Origin: Bacteroidales bacterium
GTDB lineage: Bacteria > Bacteroidota > Bacteroidia > Bacteroidales > UBA932
NCBI GenBank assembly: GCA_017471045.1
Contig: JAFUWZ010000059.1
Coordinates: 1-64,000 of the forward strand
Direction of reading: 5' to 3'
Length of the DNA: 64,000 nucleotides
Below the pieces are notes generated by a model. That model saw only the letters and a program-made list of their open reading frames with translations, was not told the origin of the DNA and did not search any database. This document shows positions 25,865 through 34,585 of the stretch, in pieces; positions within the stretch are counted from its first letter, which is position 1, and the number at the start of each line of letters is the position of its first letter. Position numbers and translations under genes: made by a program.

Positions 25865-26940
25865 ACCGGAAGGAACGCACCTCCCTTGTGCTTGCCATCT
25901 TGCTGGGGGCGGCGGCTCTCGTATCCGTTTTTTTCACCCGCACCATCCGATATTCCCCGGCAGCCGGGTCTTCGGCCCCTTTTGCGGGCCGGGAACTGCA
26001 CTGCGCCCTCAACATCGGCCGCGTCGACGATTCCACACGCATCCTCATCACGGGATACAACTATGCCCTCCTCCACGAATTCGCCCGGCGAGTGGGATCG
26101 ACCGCCGTTGTCATCCCCGCCCGCGACCATTCCGCCAACCTGCTGGATTCGCTCCGCTCCGGAGTCCTGGACATTCTCGTCCTGCCCTATAACGAGAGCC
26201 ACCCCGTCCCGGAAGGGACCCTGGCATCCATCCCGATCGACAGTGTGTCCATCTGGCTGGTCCAGGAAAGCGACATTCACGGCCTGCGGGAAATCAACGG
26301 ATGGCTCAGGTCCTACTTCAAGTCTCCGCTCCACGCCAAAATGGAGCATACATACATCCAGGCCCTGTATGACCCCTTCCAACTGGCCGAAGACGGCCGG
26401 ACCCGCAAGGAACTGAGCCCCTACGACAGCCTGTACAAGGTCTATGCCCCCCTCCTCGGTTGGGACTGGCGCATGCTGGCGGCACTCTCTTTCAAGGAAT
26501 CCAAATTCCGGATTGACGCGCACTCCCACATGAACGCCTTCGGCCTGATGCAGCTCGTCGAAACCACGGCCGACAAATACGGGATGACCGACCCGCTGGA
26601 CCCGGAGGACAATATCCGGGCCGGAGCCCGATATCTTTCCTTCCTGCAGGATGTCTTCGCCAAACGCCTGCCAACGGACGCCGGAGAGGATCTCACCCGT
26701 TTCGTGCTGGCGGCTTATAACGGCGGTGAAGGCCGGCTGCTGGACTACATCGATTTCGCCCGGAAACTGAATGTCTATGACAGTACCTGGGCCTGTCTCC
26801 AGCGCCTTCCGGAGATTGCCCGGATGTCCCATATCGAGACCGACTCCCTCGACCTGAAGAAGTTCAATCTCAGCCAGATCGGCCTATATGTCAATGAAGT
26901 GCTGGACACGTACGGCGCCTTCCGCACGATCTGCCCCTGA
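25861..26940 (+). CDS. MltF-like membrane-bound lytic transglycosylase
   Basis: 359 aa. N-terminal membrane anchor (TSLVLAILLGAAALVSVFF), a substrate-binding-protein-like (SBP3) domain at ~45-180 (DILVLPYNESHP), and a C-terminal SLT goose-lysozyme-like domain: LSFKESKFRIDAHSHMNAFG with the catalytic Glu, AFGLMQLVETTADKYG, and FVLAAYNGGEGRL. It cleaves the MurNAc-GlcNAc bond of peptidoglycan to release anhydro-muropeptides, which fits the AmgK- and MurU-like salvage genes upstream. It ends directly against the convergent permease gene (0 bases between). Confidence 0.92.
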   Translation: MNRKERTSLVLAILLGAAALVSVFFTRTIRYSPAAGSSAPFAGRELHCALNIGRVDDSTRILITGYNYALLHEFARRVGSTAVVIPARDHSANLLDSLRSGVLDILVLPYNESHPVPEGTLASIPIDSVSIWLVQESDIHGLREINGWLRSYFKSPLHAKMEHTYIQALYDPFQLAEDGRTRKELSPYDSLYKVYAPLLGWDWRMLAALSFKESKFRIDAHSHMNAFGLMQLVETTADKYGMTDPLDPEDNIRAGARYLSFLQDVFAKRLPTDAGEDLTRFVLAAYNGGEGRLLDYIDFARKLNVYDSTWACLQRLPEIARMSHIETDSLDLKKFNLSQIGLYVNEVLDTYGAFRTICP

Positions 26941-28107
26941 TCAGCGGGTCCGTACCGTCCGGGCCGGATCCACCTTGGAGATAAACAGGCAGGGGATCAG
27001 CAAGAGCAGCATGATCAGCCCATAGGCGACGCCGTCCGCGAGCAAGATCATGGGCAGGTTGACCGAGACCGGCACGAAAGAGACGAAATAATTGGCCGGA
27101 TTCAGTTTGAGCAGGTGGGTCGTACCCTGAATCAGGCAGAAAAGCAAGGCGGCCGCGTTGCCGATCAGCATCCCCTTCAGGACCAGGTCAGAAGATACCC
27201 GCAGGAAAACCGATGAAATATCCCGGTCCGTCATGCCCATGGATTTCAGTGTCCCGATGGTGGAAATATGCCGGAACAGCAGGATGAGCAGCCCGGAGAT
27301 CATGTTGAACCCGGCCACGACCGTCATCAGGATCAGGATCAGCACCACGTTGAAATCAATCAGGTCGAGCCAGCCGAACAACTGGGGATACTTCCGGATC
27401 ACGGACGTCGCTACTGTCGGATCGTCTGTGTCCGATGAGCGCAGCAAGGCCGTCATACCCACTTCCTCGGCCAGAAGCTGGATGGCGGCAGGCGACTTGT
27501 ACCCATCCTTGAGGGTCACCTCCAACGCCGAAGCCTGACCTTCATCCCAGCCGTTCAGGCGCCGCAGATCCGCGATCGGGCACAGGACCAGCAGGGATTC
27601 TTCCGACTCTATGACGCTTGGATACACTTCCGTGATCTCAAAGCGGCGCACCTTGATCCGTTCGCCGACGAAATACGTCAGCATCTTGTCCCCGACCTGA
27701 AGGCCGAGCATCTCGGACAACCGGGAAGGAATACTGACCCCCAGCGACACGGTGTCCTTCCGGTCGGGCACCCCCTTGAACAGGACGCCCTGGATTTCAT
27801 CCCCCGCCTTGACAATGCCGGCCCGGTACACGACCGGAATGACGGATTTCACCCCGGCCAGGGAATCGACGGCGGGGAGATAGGTCGGAGAAGCTGAGAC
27901 CGGATCATCTTCATTGACATAGTTGAGCGTGGAAGGAGTCAGCTGGATATCTCCGGAAATCGACGAAACACCGGCCCGGATCTCCCGGCGGAAACCGGAG
28001 GAAACGGCGACGGCAATGATCATGATAAAGAAAGAGAGCGCCACGGAAATGATGGCGATCTTTCCTTTGAAACGCAGGCGGGAAGCTATGAAACGGGGGG
28101 CATTCAT
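26941..28107 (-). CDS. FtsX-like ABC permease, LolC/LolE type
   Basis: 388 aa. First membrane segment near residue 20 (IISVALSFFIMIIAVAVSSG), a ~220-residue periplasmic domain (residues ~45-260), then three closely spaced segments (VVLILILMTVVAGFNMISG; the middle one includes GMLIGNAAALLFCLIQG; the last ends LLLIPCLFISKVDPARTVRTR). This is the LolCE lipoprotein-release permease topology, with the IGTLKSMGMTDRDI cytoplasmic coupling motif. No ATPase is adjacent. Its start overlaps the TPR gene stop (ATGA). Confidence 0.88.
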   Translation of the reverse strand: MNAPRFIASRLRFKGKIAIISVALSFFIMIIAVAVSSGFRREIRAGVSSISGDIQLTPSTLNYVNEDDPVSASPTYLPAVDSLAGVKSVIPVVYRAGIVKAGDEIQGVLFKGVPDRKDTVSLGVSIPSRLSEMLGLQVGDKMLTYFVGERIKVRRFEITEVYPSVIESEESLLVLCPIADLRRLNGWDEGQASALEVTLKDGYKSPAAIQLLAEEVGMTALLRSSDTDDPTVATSVIRKYPQLFGWLDLIDFNVVLILILMTVVAGFNMISGLLILLFRHISTIGTLKSMGMTDRDISSVFLRVSSDLVLKGMLIGNAAALLFCLIQGTTHLLKLNPANYFVSFVPVSVNLPMILLADGVAYGLIMLLLLIPCLFISKVDPARTVRTR

Positions 28108-29033
28108 CGACCCGACGATTTGAGCGCCTCCAGACGGACTTTGGCAGAGGCCTGTTCCGTCTCATCGGGGCTGACCCGCATCAAGAGCTGGAGGTATTTC
28201 TTCTCCATCTTGGGATTACTCAGCTTCCGGCTGATAATTACACAGTTCCGAACAGCCGCATAATTATCGGGATCCAGCTTGAGCGTCTTCGTATAATACT
28301 TCTGGGCCGTCTTGTAGTCCTTTCTGGCAACCAGATAATACGATCCCAGGTTGTTGAGAAAGTCGGGATCCTTGGGATTATATGCCAGCATCTTTTCCGA
28401 GACAGATTTGAAAGACTCCAGAGAAGCCGGGGACGCCGTGCGGAACAGATGATAGCCGTACTCCACCATGGAAGACCTGAAATCCTCCTCCGAGAAAGGC
28501 TCTGTCCCGTAAGTCCAAACGGGATGCGCCGCGTAGTGATAGTCAATCAAGCCCTGGATCGACTGCGTGGCCATGTCGGGAGATTCTTTCTCATACGAGA
28601 GCAACGACGTGATTTTGCTCAGGCGCAAGTCAATCTGTGCGGGACGTAGCCGGATGGCCTTGTCGAGGGCCTGGGAGGCGGAGCCAAACATTTCGTCATC
28701 GTAAAAAACCTCCTGGAAGTAATTGACTTTCTTGCCGGTGCTGTCTTTCAGGGACAAGACCGGCTCGGCACCGAGGAAGCGTTCCTGCTCTTTGGGCACG
28801 ATCTGCGGCTGCTGGCACTTGGTAAAATAATAATTGAATTTGGCGCACAGCATGTCCACATCCTCCGGGAAATCTGCCTCCCACTTATTGACCAGGGTCT
28901 CAATACCGACCCCGTCATAGCCCAGTTTTCCGACCAGCAGCCGGTACCGGGCGAGATAATCCTGTGCACTCGTCTGTGCAAAGAGGGAGACCGAGCAGGC
29001 CAAAGCTGCGACGACCATCAAGGTTTTCTTCAT
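28104..29033 (-). CDS. Exported TPR-repeat protein
   Basis: 309 aa from ATG 29033 (MKKTLMVVAALACSVSLFAQ, a clear signal peptide); a longer frame upstream runs through the methyltransferase gene. The region ~210-280 has TPR-like helices (DFLNNLGSYYLVARKDYKTA, KTLKLDPDNYAAVRNCVII). The function is unknown; TPR proteins act as scaffolds. Both ends overlap neighbours by 4 bases, so it is the middle gene of rsmF-like-TPR-permease. Confidence 0.8.
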   Translation of the reverse strand: MKKTLMVVAALACSVSLFAQTSAQDYLARYRLLVGKLGYDGVGIETLVNKWEADFPEDVDMLCAKFNYYFTKCQQPQIVPKEQERFLGAEPVLSLKDSTGKKVNYFQEVFYDDEMFGSASQALDKAIRLRPAQIDLRLSKITSLLSYEKESPDMATQSIQGLIDYHYAAHPVWTYGTEPFSEEDFRSSMVEYGYHLFRTASPASLESFKSVSEKMLAYNPKDPDFLNNLGSYYLVARKDYKTAQKYYTKTLKLDPDNYAAVRNCVIISRKLSNPKMEKKYLQLLMRVSPDETEQASAKVRLEALKSSGR

Positions 29034-30280
29034 AATCCTGTGTTTATATCCATCATAATCCGGCGTCCGGCAGGATGCAAGTTGTTGCATCGGGAGCCGA
29101 TGTTTTTCACGAAGCCCAAAGGCAGCGAAGCGTAGGTCAGCAGCACCACGCCCCGGGGGGCATCCGGCAGGACCAGCGCATCTTTGTGCAGGAAGCGCAG
29201 GGCCGTCTCCCGGTCCACTTCCCATTCCGGCCACTCCCCACGCCCGTAAGACAGGCTCAGGGCCCAATCGGGATCCGGAACGAAATCGCGTCCTTTCCAC
29301 ACCCCTTTCCGGACGCCGGAACGAAGCGGGCGGAGACGCTGCACTTCCGATACCGGTTTCCGGGAGGCAGCGGGGCCGGCAAGGCGACGGACCGCCGCGG
29401 CATATTGCCCCTCGCCCGGCACGGAACCCGGCACCAGCAGGCGGCCGAATGCTGTATCGAGCACCCCTTCGAACGGATCCGACGGCGTGCAGGGCTCCAC
29501 CCCGAACGAGGCCTTCATCCAGGCAAGGTTGTCATCATTCTCCGCACGGGAAAAGGTGCAGGTCGAATAGACCAGCACACCGCCTTCGCGCAAGGCCGGC
29601 CACACATCGGAGAGGATCCGCTTCTGCCGCGCTGCGCATAAGTCCACGGTCTGGGGGGACCAGTCGGCGACCGCCTTCTCCTCCTTACGGAACATCCCTT
29701 CTCCGGAACAAGGCACATCGGCGACGATCAGGTCGAAGAAGCCCTCGAAAGCAGCAAAGGCTTTCGGATCGACGCTGGTCACAGTGACGTTGGGATCGCC
29801 CCACACCGCCACATTGTCCGACAGCACGGCAGCCCGCGAGCGCATCACCTCATTGGCGACCAGCAGGAAACCGTCCCCGAAGCGTGTCCGCAGCGAAGCC
29901 GCCAGATCCGTCGTCTTGCCGCCGGGCGCCGCGCAGAGGTCCAGCACACGGACCGGGCGGCCGTCGGCAGGTGCGAGTCCGTCCAGCATCCGGCGGGCCA
30001 CCCAGCCGGGGAACATGGCTGAACTGTCTTGCACATAATAGGCACCCGCATGGAACAAGGGCTCCAGGGTAAAGAGCGGCCGCTGACTCAGAATCCGTCC
30101 GTCGGAGTTCCACGGGACGCAGGCCGCCCCGTCCAGGATCGGATCCGGGACGGAAGGCGTCTTGAAAGGATTCAGGCGTACGGAGACCGAGGGTGCGCAC
30201 AGGACCGCCGACTCGAAACGGTCAGCGGCAGCGCGGCCCACGCTCTCAACCAGGGAGGCTATGAATCCGTCAGGAAGCAT
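29030..30280 (-). CDS. RsmF-like 16S/23S rRNA cytosine-C5 methyltransferase (NOL1/NOP2/Sun family)
   Basis: 416 aa from ATG 30280 (MLPDGFIASLVESVG). SAM-dependent m5C methyltransferase: SAM-binding LDLCAAPGGKTTDLA, the catalytic Cys motifs ADVPCSGEGMFRKEE and VYSTCTFSRAEND, and a C-terminal RsmF-type extension (RALRFLHKDALVLPDAPRG). Its start overlaps the SRPBCC-like gene by 11 bases. Confidence 0.9.
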   Translation of the reverse strand: MLPDGFIASLVESVGRAAADRFESAVLCAPSVSVRLNPFKTPSVPDPILDGAACVPWNSDGRILSQRPLFTLEPLFHAGAYYVQDSSAMFPGWVARRMLDGLAPADGRPVRVLDLCAAPGGKTTDLAASLRTRFGDGFLLVANEVMRSRAAVLSDNVAVWGDPNVTVTSVDPKAFAAFEGFFDLIVADVPCSGEGMFRKEEKAVADWSPQTVDLCAARQKRILSDVWPALREGGVLVYSTCTFSRAENDDNLAWMKASFGVEPCTPSDPFEGVLDTAFGRLLVPGSVPGEGQYAAAVRRLAGPAASRKPVSEVQRLRPLRSGVRKGVWKGRDFVPDPDWALSLSYGRGEWPEWEVDRETALRFLHKDALVLPDAPRGVVLLTYASLPLGFVKNIGSRCNNLHPAGRRIMMDINTGL

Positions 30281-30740
30281 CACCGCTGCCAAATCCGGAC
30301 GGGAACTGCGTAGGATCGAACCCTTCCGGCATCCGTCCCTCAGAAATATCCACCAGGGAGTCAACCACCTTGTCAAGGGCACCTTGCACCTTGCTTCCCA
30401 AGACCATCTTCAGCATCAGGTTGATCTCCGCCGACAGCTCGATAAAGAAATCGGTCTGGGCGGGATGGCCGGTGGCGTCGAAATGCAGGGCCACGTTGAA
30501 ATGGAACGGGGCATCCCGGTCTTCGATTTCAATCAGGGAATAAGGGACGCGGGTCTTGACCCGTACGCCGATATGAAAACCCTGGATGGTGGCATCCAGC
30601 GAATCGAAATCCGCCGTCACGCCTTGTTTCTTGTCCTCGGGAAGCATCCGGAGGAAATTCCGCATGTCGGCCATCGACATGTACAATTCGTATGGCGGCC
30701 GGGAGACCGTGCCGTGCTTGCTGGTATATCGCGTATTCAT
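30270..30740 (-). CDS. SRPBCC-like small protein
   Basis: 156 aa from ATG 30740 (MNTRYTSKHGTVSRPPYEL). The pattern of a curved sheet and a final long helix (SMADMRNFLRMLP, PFHFNVALHFDATGH, FIELSAEINLMLKMVLGSK, LDKVVDSLVDIS) is that of START/SRPBCC-fold proteins found upstream of methyltransferase genes in Bacteroidota. The ligand is unknown. Divergent from the Nudix gene with overlapping promoters. Confidence 0.65.
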   Translation of the reverse strand: MNTRYTSKHGTVSRPPYELYMSMADMRNFLRMLPEDKKQGVTADFDSLDATIQGFHIGVRVKTRVPYSLIEIEDRDAPFHFNVALHFDATGHPAQTDFFIELSAEINLMLKMVLGSKVQGALDKVVDSLVDISEGRMPEGFDPTQFPSGFGSGDAS

Positions 30741-30766
30741 GTCTTTCCGTTTGTAAAAAACTGTGT

Positions 30767-30774
30767 TAACTTTG
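30767..30774 (+). promoter_or_regulatory. -7 box of the Nudix gene
   Basis: TAACTTTG, 29 bases before ATG 30804; it lies 13 bases from the divergent box 30788-30795, so the two promoters overlap. Confidence 0.4.
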
Positions 30775-30787
30775 TCATCCGTCTTTG

Positions 30788-30795
30788 CAAAGATA
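30788..30795 (-). promoter_or_regulatory. -7 box of the SRPBCC-like/rsmF-like operon
   Basis: TATCTTTG on the minus strand, 47 bases before ATG 30740. Confidence 0.55.
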
Positions 30796-30803
30796 CAAAT
30801 ATA

Positions 30804-31415
30804 ATGCGCAAAATCTATTTTGAAAAGCGATGCATCATCATCTGCGCACCGGAGGACCAGGCGCTCGCGGATCCCAATGCCATAGAATTCCATCTGGGGC
30901 GCCGGATTGACATCCACGGCCTCGTACGGATGTTCGAACTCTCCAACACGCTCCAGAAAATTTATATTCCGGACCCCGACACGGAGGGCACCTATCGCAG
31001 GCTTTGCGCGGAATTCAAGGAAGTCAATGCCGCCGGAGGGCTGGTCAGCAACCGCCGCGGAGACTACCTCCTCATCCGGAGGAACGGCCTCTGGGACTTG
31101 CCGAAGGGGCACCAGGAGGCCGGAGAAGAGATCAGCATCACGGCCTTGCGGGAGGTCCGCGAGGAAACCGGCGTGGACGAATTGGAACTCCGGGACCTGA
31201 TCTGCATCACGGACCATTGCTACATCCGTGACGGGATCTGGCATCTGAAGCATACCTGGTGGTACGACATGCTGTACACCCGGCCTGTCGAACTGATCCC
31301 CCAGCGGGAAGAAGACATCGCCCAGGCAGCCTGGGTGGCCAAATCCAGCCTGCCTCCCTACCTGAAGAACACCTACCCTTCCATCCTCGAAGTCTTCCGT
31401 GAAGCAAAAGTGTGA
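30804..31415 (+). CDS. Nudix hydrolase
   Basis: 203 aa from ATG 30804 (MRKIYFEKRCIIICAPEDQ). The Nudix box is complete: GHQEAGEEISIT-ALREVREETGVD (~110-133), fitting G-x5-E-x7-REUxEExGU. The domain begins near AAGGLVSNRRGDYLLIRR. The ~70-residue N-terminal part is unlike standard Nudix proteins. It hydrolyses some nucleoside diphosphate derivative; the substrate is unknown. Followed 51 bases later by queA. Confidence 0.9.
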   Translation: MRKIYFEKRCIIICAPEDQALADPNAIEFHLGRRIDIHGLVRMFELSNTLQKIYIPDPDTEGTYRRLCAEFKEVNAAGGLVSNRRGDYLLIRRNGLWDLPKGHQEAGEEISITALREVREETGVDELELRDLICITDHCYIRDGIWHLKHTWWYDMLYTRPVELIPQREEDIAQAAWVAKSSLPPYLKNTYPSILEVFREAKV

Positions 31416-31466
31416 AACTTTTCCGGCGATAAGCCCGTATATAAAAAGTACACGCATTGTTGCCAT

Positions 31467-32516
31467 ATGAAACTTTCACAATTCCAATTCATCCTTCCCA
31501 AGGACAGGATCGCACAAGAACCTCCCAGATGGCGCGACGAATGCCGCCTGATGGTCCTCCACAAAAAGACGGGAGAAATCGAGCACCGGATCTTCAAGGA
31601 CATCATCGAGTATTTCGGGAAAGGAGACACCTTCGTCTTCAACGATACGAAAGTACTCCCTGCCCGCCTCTATGGCAAAAAAGAAAAAACCGGCGCCGAC
31701 ATCATGGTATTCCTCCTGCGGGAGTTGAACAAGGAGCAGCGGCTCTGGGACGTGATCGTCGATCCCGCCCGCAAGATCCGCATCGGCAACAAGCTCTATT
31801 TCGGCGAAGACGATAGCCTGGTGGCGGAAGTCATCGACAATACGACCTCCCGCGGCCGTACCTTGCGCTTCCTGTTCGACGGACCCTACGAGGACTTCAA
31901 GGAGACCTTGTTTAGCCTGGGAGAAACCCCTGTCCCGATCTTCATCAAGCCGAAAGTTACTCCCGAGGACAAGGAACATTACCAGACCATTTTTGCGAAG
32001 CACGAAGGCGCCGTCGCCGCTCCGGCCGCCGGCACCCATTTCAGCCGCGAGCTTTTCAACCGCATGATCCTCAAGGACATCAACAAGGCCTTTATCACGG
32101 TCCACATGGGCATAGGCCAGTTCCGCAAAGTGGATGTCGAGGATCTTTCGAAGCACCGGATGGACGCCGAGCGCATGATCATCACCGAAGAAGCGGCCTC
32201 CATCATCAATGCGACCAAGAAGAGCGGGCACAAGATCGTCGCCGTCGGTACCACGACCGTGCGGGCGCTGGAGACCTATGTCACGACGGACAAGGAAGTC
32301 AAGGCCAATGATATCTGGACCAACAAGTTCATCTTCCCTCCTTACGAATTCTCCATCCCGGATGCCATCGTCACGGGATTCCACATGCCCGAATCGACCA
32401 TGCTCATGTCCGAGGCTGCATTCGGAGGCTTCGACCATGTGATGCATGCGTATCAGGTCGCCCTCGATGAAGGATATCGTTTCGGCCCGTACGGAGACGC
32501 CATCCTGATCCTGTAA
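31467..32516 (+). CDS. queA: tRNA preQ1(34) S-adenosylmethionine ribosyltransferase-isomerase
   Basis: 349 aa, normal length. Builds the cyclopentendiol ring of queuosine from SAM on tRNA. Landmarks: [18 protein letters not shown] at the start, [48 protein letters not shown] and [12 protein letters not shown]. Ends before a strong terminator. Confidence 0.97.
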   Translation: MKLSQFQFILPKDRIAQEPPRWRDECRLMVLHKKTGEIEHRIFKDIIEYFGKGDTFVFNDTKVLPARLYGKKEKTGADIMVFLLRELNKEQRLWDVIVDPARKIRIGNKLYFGEDDSLVAEVIDNTTSRGRTLRFLFDGPYEDFKETLFSLGETPVPIFIKPKVTPEDKEHYQTIFAKHEGAVAAPAAGTHFSRELFNRMILKDINKAFITVHMGIGQFRKVDVEDLSKHRMDAERMIITEEAASIINATKKSGHKIVAVGTTTVRALETYVTTDKEVKANDIWTNKFIFPPYEFSIPDAIVTGFHMPESTMLMSEAAFGGFDHVMHAYQVALDEGYRFGPYGDAILIL

Positions 32517-32544
32517 AAAACACGACATTTTCCAAAAAAACAGA

Positions 32545-32582
32545 AAAACCTTCGGAGACCGCCGGTTTCTGAAGGTTTTTTC
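32545..32582 (+). terminator. Terminator of queA
   Basis: AAAACCTTCGGAGACC (32545-32560) pairs with GGTTTCTGAAGGTTTT (32564-32579) over a 3-base loop, 16 bp with two G-T wobbles, with a T tail. Confidence 0.88.
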
Positions 32583-32624
32583 CGTTTCTTTTCCCTATGT
32601 TGCCGGGACCTGAACAAACCTGAC

Positions 32625-33794
32625 ATGAAAGACATCGACCCAGAAAGGGCCGCCCTGTGCGCCCTCAACCGCATCTTCGGATATAAGCCGGCCGTCACAC
32701 ACCGGCTGCTGGACACTTTGGGAAGCGCTGCGGCCCTGTTCGACCTGGACCCCGGGGCCAGAAGGGACCTGCTCGGCCCCTATTCCAGGCATCTGGCTGC
32801 CATCAACGGGGACACCCTCGGGCAAAGCGCCCGCGAGCTGGAACTCCTGGCCCGCCAGGGATGCCGTTTCCTGGCCGTGACGGATCCGGAGTATCCGGCG
32901 CTGCTGAAAGAATGTGAGGACGCGCCCGCCGGACTGTATGTCCGGTCTTCATCGCCGGACAGCCTGGTTTTCGGCAGCCGGCCGGCCATCGCCGTCGTCG
33001 GGACCCGGGACCTGTCCCTGTATGGCCGTGACTGGTGCCGCCGGATCGTGGAAGCGATGGGGCGGAGCCGGCAGACGCCCACGGTAGTCAGCGGATTTGC
33101 TCTGGGCACTGACATCGTCGCCCACGCCGCCGCCCTGGAGTGCGGGCTCCCCACGATCGCCGTCCTCCCGACCGGGATCACGGAGGTCTACCCGCGGCGC
33201 CACTGGAAATGGGCCGAACGCATGGCCGCGACGGAAGGCTGCGCCCTCGTGACGGACTATCCGCCGGGGACGGAAGCCATGGCCGTCAATTTCCTCCGCA
33301 GGAACCGCATCATCGCCGGGTTGAGCCGCGCAACGATCCTGATCGAGTCGAAACGGAAAGGCGGCGGATTGATCACCGCCGATTTCGCCTTCAATTACAA
33401 CCGGGATGTCCACGCGCTTCCGGGGAGGCTGAACGACCCGCGTTCACAAGGATGCAACATGCTGATTAAAAAGCATGTGGCAGAAGCCATCCTCGATCTT
33501 GACACCCTGATGAAAGAGCTGGGGCTGGGCGTGCCGTCCCGCCGTTCGGCTGTCCGGGTCCAGGATCAGATCCACAGCCTGTACGAAGGGCGCATGAGTC
33601 CCGGCGAAATCGGCTTCCTGAGCGCTGTCGCCGGCTGCATCAGAAGCAACCGGGGCATCACGCCCGAAGGCATCGCCGAGAGGATGCAGTGCAGCTACGA
33701 ACGGGTCGCTTCTGCGACCGGCCTGCTGGAAGCCGACGGCGTCATCGAGACGGATCTGATGCAAGGCTGCGGCATCAAGACAAAAATCGGATAA
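32625..33794 (+). CDS. dprA: DNA-processing protein DprA
   Basis: 389 aa. Binds incoming single-stranded DNA and loads RecA during transformation. Order: N-terminal helical SAM-like region (LCALNRIFGYKPAVTHRLL), Rossmann domain with AVVGTRDLSLYG, SGFALGTDIVAHAAAL, AVLPTGITEVYPRRH, FLRRNRIIAGLSRATILIE and HALPGRLNDPRSQGCN, then a C-terminal winged-helix DML1-like domain (ITPEGIAERMQCSYERVASA). Followed by tatD after 23 bases. Confidence 0.95.
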   Translation: MKDIDPERAALCALNRIFGYKPAVTHRLLDTLGSAAALFDLDPGARRDLLGPYSRHLAAINGDTLGQSARELELLARQGCRFLAVTDPEYPALLKECEDAPAGLYVRSSSPDSLVFGSRPAIAVVGTRDLSLYGRDWCRRIVEAMGRSRQTPTVVSGFALGTDIVAHAAALECGLPTIAVLPTGITEVYPRRHWKWAERMAATEGCALVTDYPPGTEAMAVNFLRRNRIIAGLSRATILIESKRKGGGLITADFAFNYNRDVHALPGRLNDPRSQGCNMLIKKHVAEAILDLDTLMKELGLGVPSRRSAVRVQDQIHSLYEGRMSPGEIGFLSAVAGCIRSNRGITPEGIAERMQCSYERVASATGLLEADGVIETDLMQGCGIKTKIG

Positions 33795-33800
33795 AATATG

Positions 33801-33808
33801 TACATTTG
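33801..33808 (+). promoter_or_regulatory. -7 box of tatD
   Basis: TACATTTG, 9 bases before ATG 33818 and directly after the dprA stop. Confidence 0.5.
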
Positions 33809-33817
33809 CAGGCTGAA

Positions 33818-34585
33818 ATGGAGTACATCGACACACACTCGCACATCACGGACGAAGCCTTCGCCGGAGAAGAGGAGGCCTATATCGCCCGTGCCCTCGC
33901 AGCCGGTGTCACGAAGATGCTGCAAGCCGACATCGATTCCCGGGAGCGGGAACGGATGTTCAGCCTGACAGACCGCCACCCCGGCGTACTGTTCCCGATG
34001 CTGGGGCTCTACCCCGGTTCCGTCGATACCCGGTGGGAACGGGAAATCGAAGAACTCGGGCGCTGGACACACCGGGCGGTGGTCGCCATCGGCGAGATCG
34101 GACTCGACTACCATTACGGGGCGGAGTTCGCGGCCCAGCAGCGCGAGGCACTCCGGGTCCAGTTCGAACTCGCCGCCCGCCTGGACCTGCCGGTCAACAT
34201 CCACCTCCGCGACGCGACGGAGGATTTTCTCGGCATCGTCAGGGACTGCCGTCATCTGGGCCTGCGGGGCAACCTCCACGCCTACAGCGGCAGCTACGAG
34301 ACCTTTCTCCAGCTCCAGAGATACGGCGACTGGCGCCTGGGCATCGGCGGAGTCGTCACGTTCAAGAAAGCCTCGCTCGCCGAAGTCGTCCGGAAAGTCC
34401 CTCTGGAGCGGATCCTGCTGGAGACCGACGCGCCCTACCTGACTCCCGTCCCCTATCGCGGAAGCCGCAACGAAAGCGCCTATATCCCGCTCATTGCCGC
34501 CAAGGTCGCGGAGTTGAAATCATGCAGCATCGCCGAGGTGGCCGAGACGACCACGCACAACGCCGCAGAACTGTTCGGACTATGA
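33818..34585 (+). CDS. tatD: TatD-family 3'-5' deoxyribonuclease
   Basis: 255 aa from ATG 33818 (MEYIDTHSHITDEAF). Metal-dependent hydrolase of the TatD family: metal ligands DTHSH at the start, IGEIGLDYHY with the Glu, VNIHLRDA, HAYSGSYETF and ILLETDAPYLTPVPYRG at the end. The start overlaps nothing; the stop overlaps ansA by ATGA. Confidence 0.93.
   Translation: MEYIDTHSHITDEAFAGEEEAYIARALAAGVTKMLQADIDSRERERMFSLTDRHPGVLFPMLGLYPGSVDTRWEREIEELGRWTHRAVVAIGEIGLDYHYGAEFAAQQREALRVQFELAARLDLPVNIHLRDATEDFLGIVRDCRHLGLRGNLHAYSGSYETFLQLQRYGDWRLGIGGVVTFKKASLAEVVRKVPLERILLETDAPYLTPVPYRGSRNESAYIPLIAAKVAELKSCSIAEVAETTTHNAAELFGL

Noticed and set aside
32545..32582. Riboswitch-like hairpin after queA
   Set aside because: It is a plain stem with a T tail downstream of queA, hence a terminator, not a preQ1 switch, which would precede a gene.
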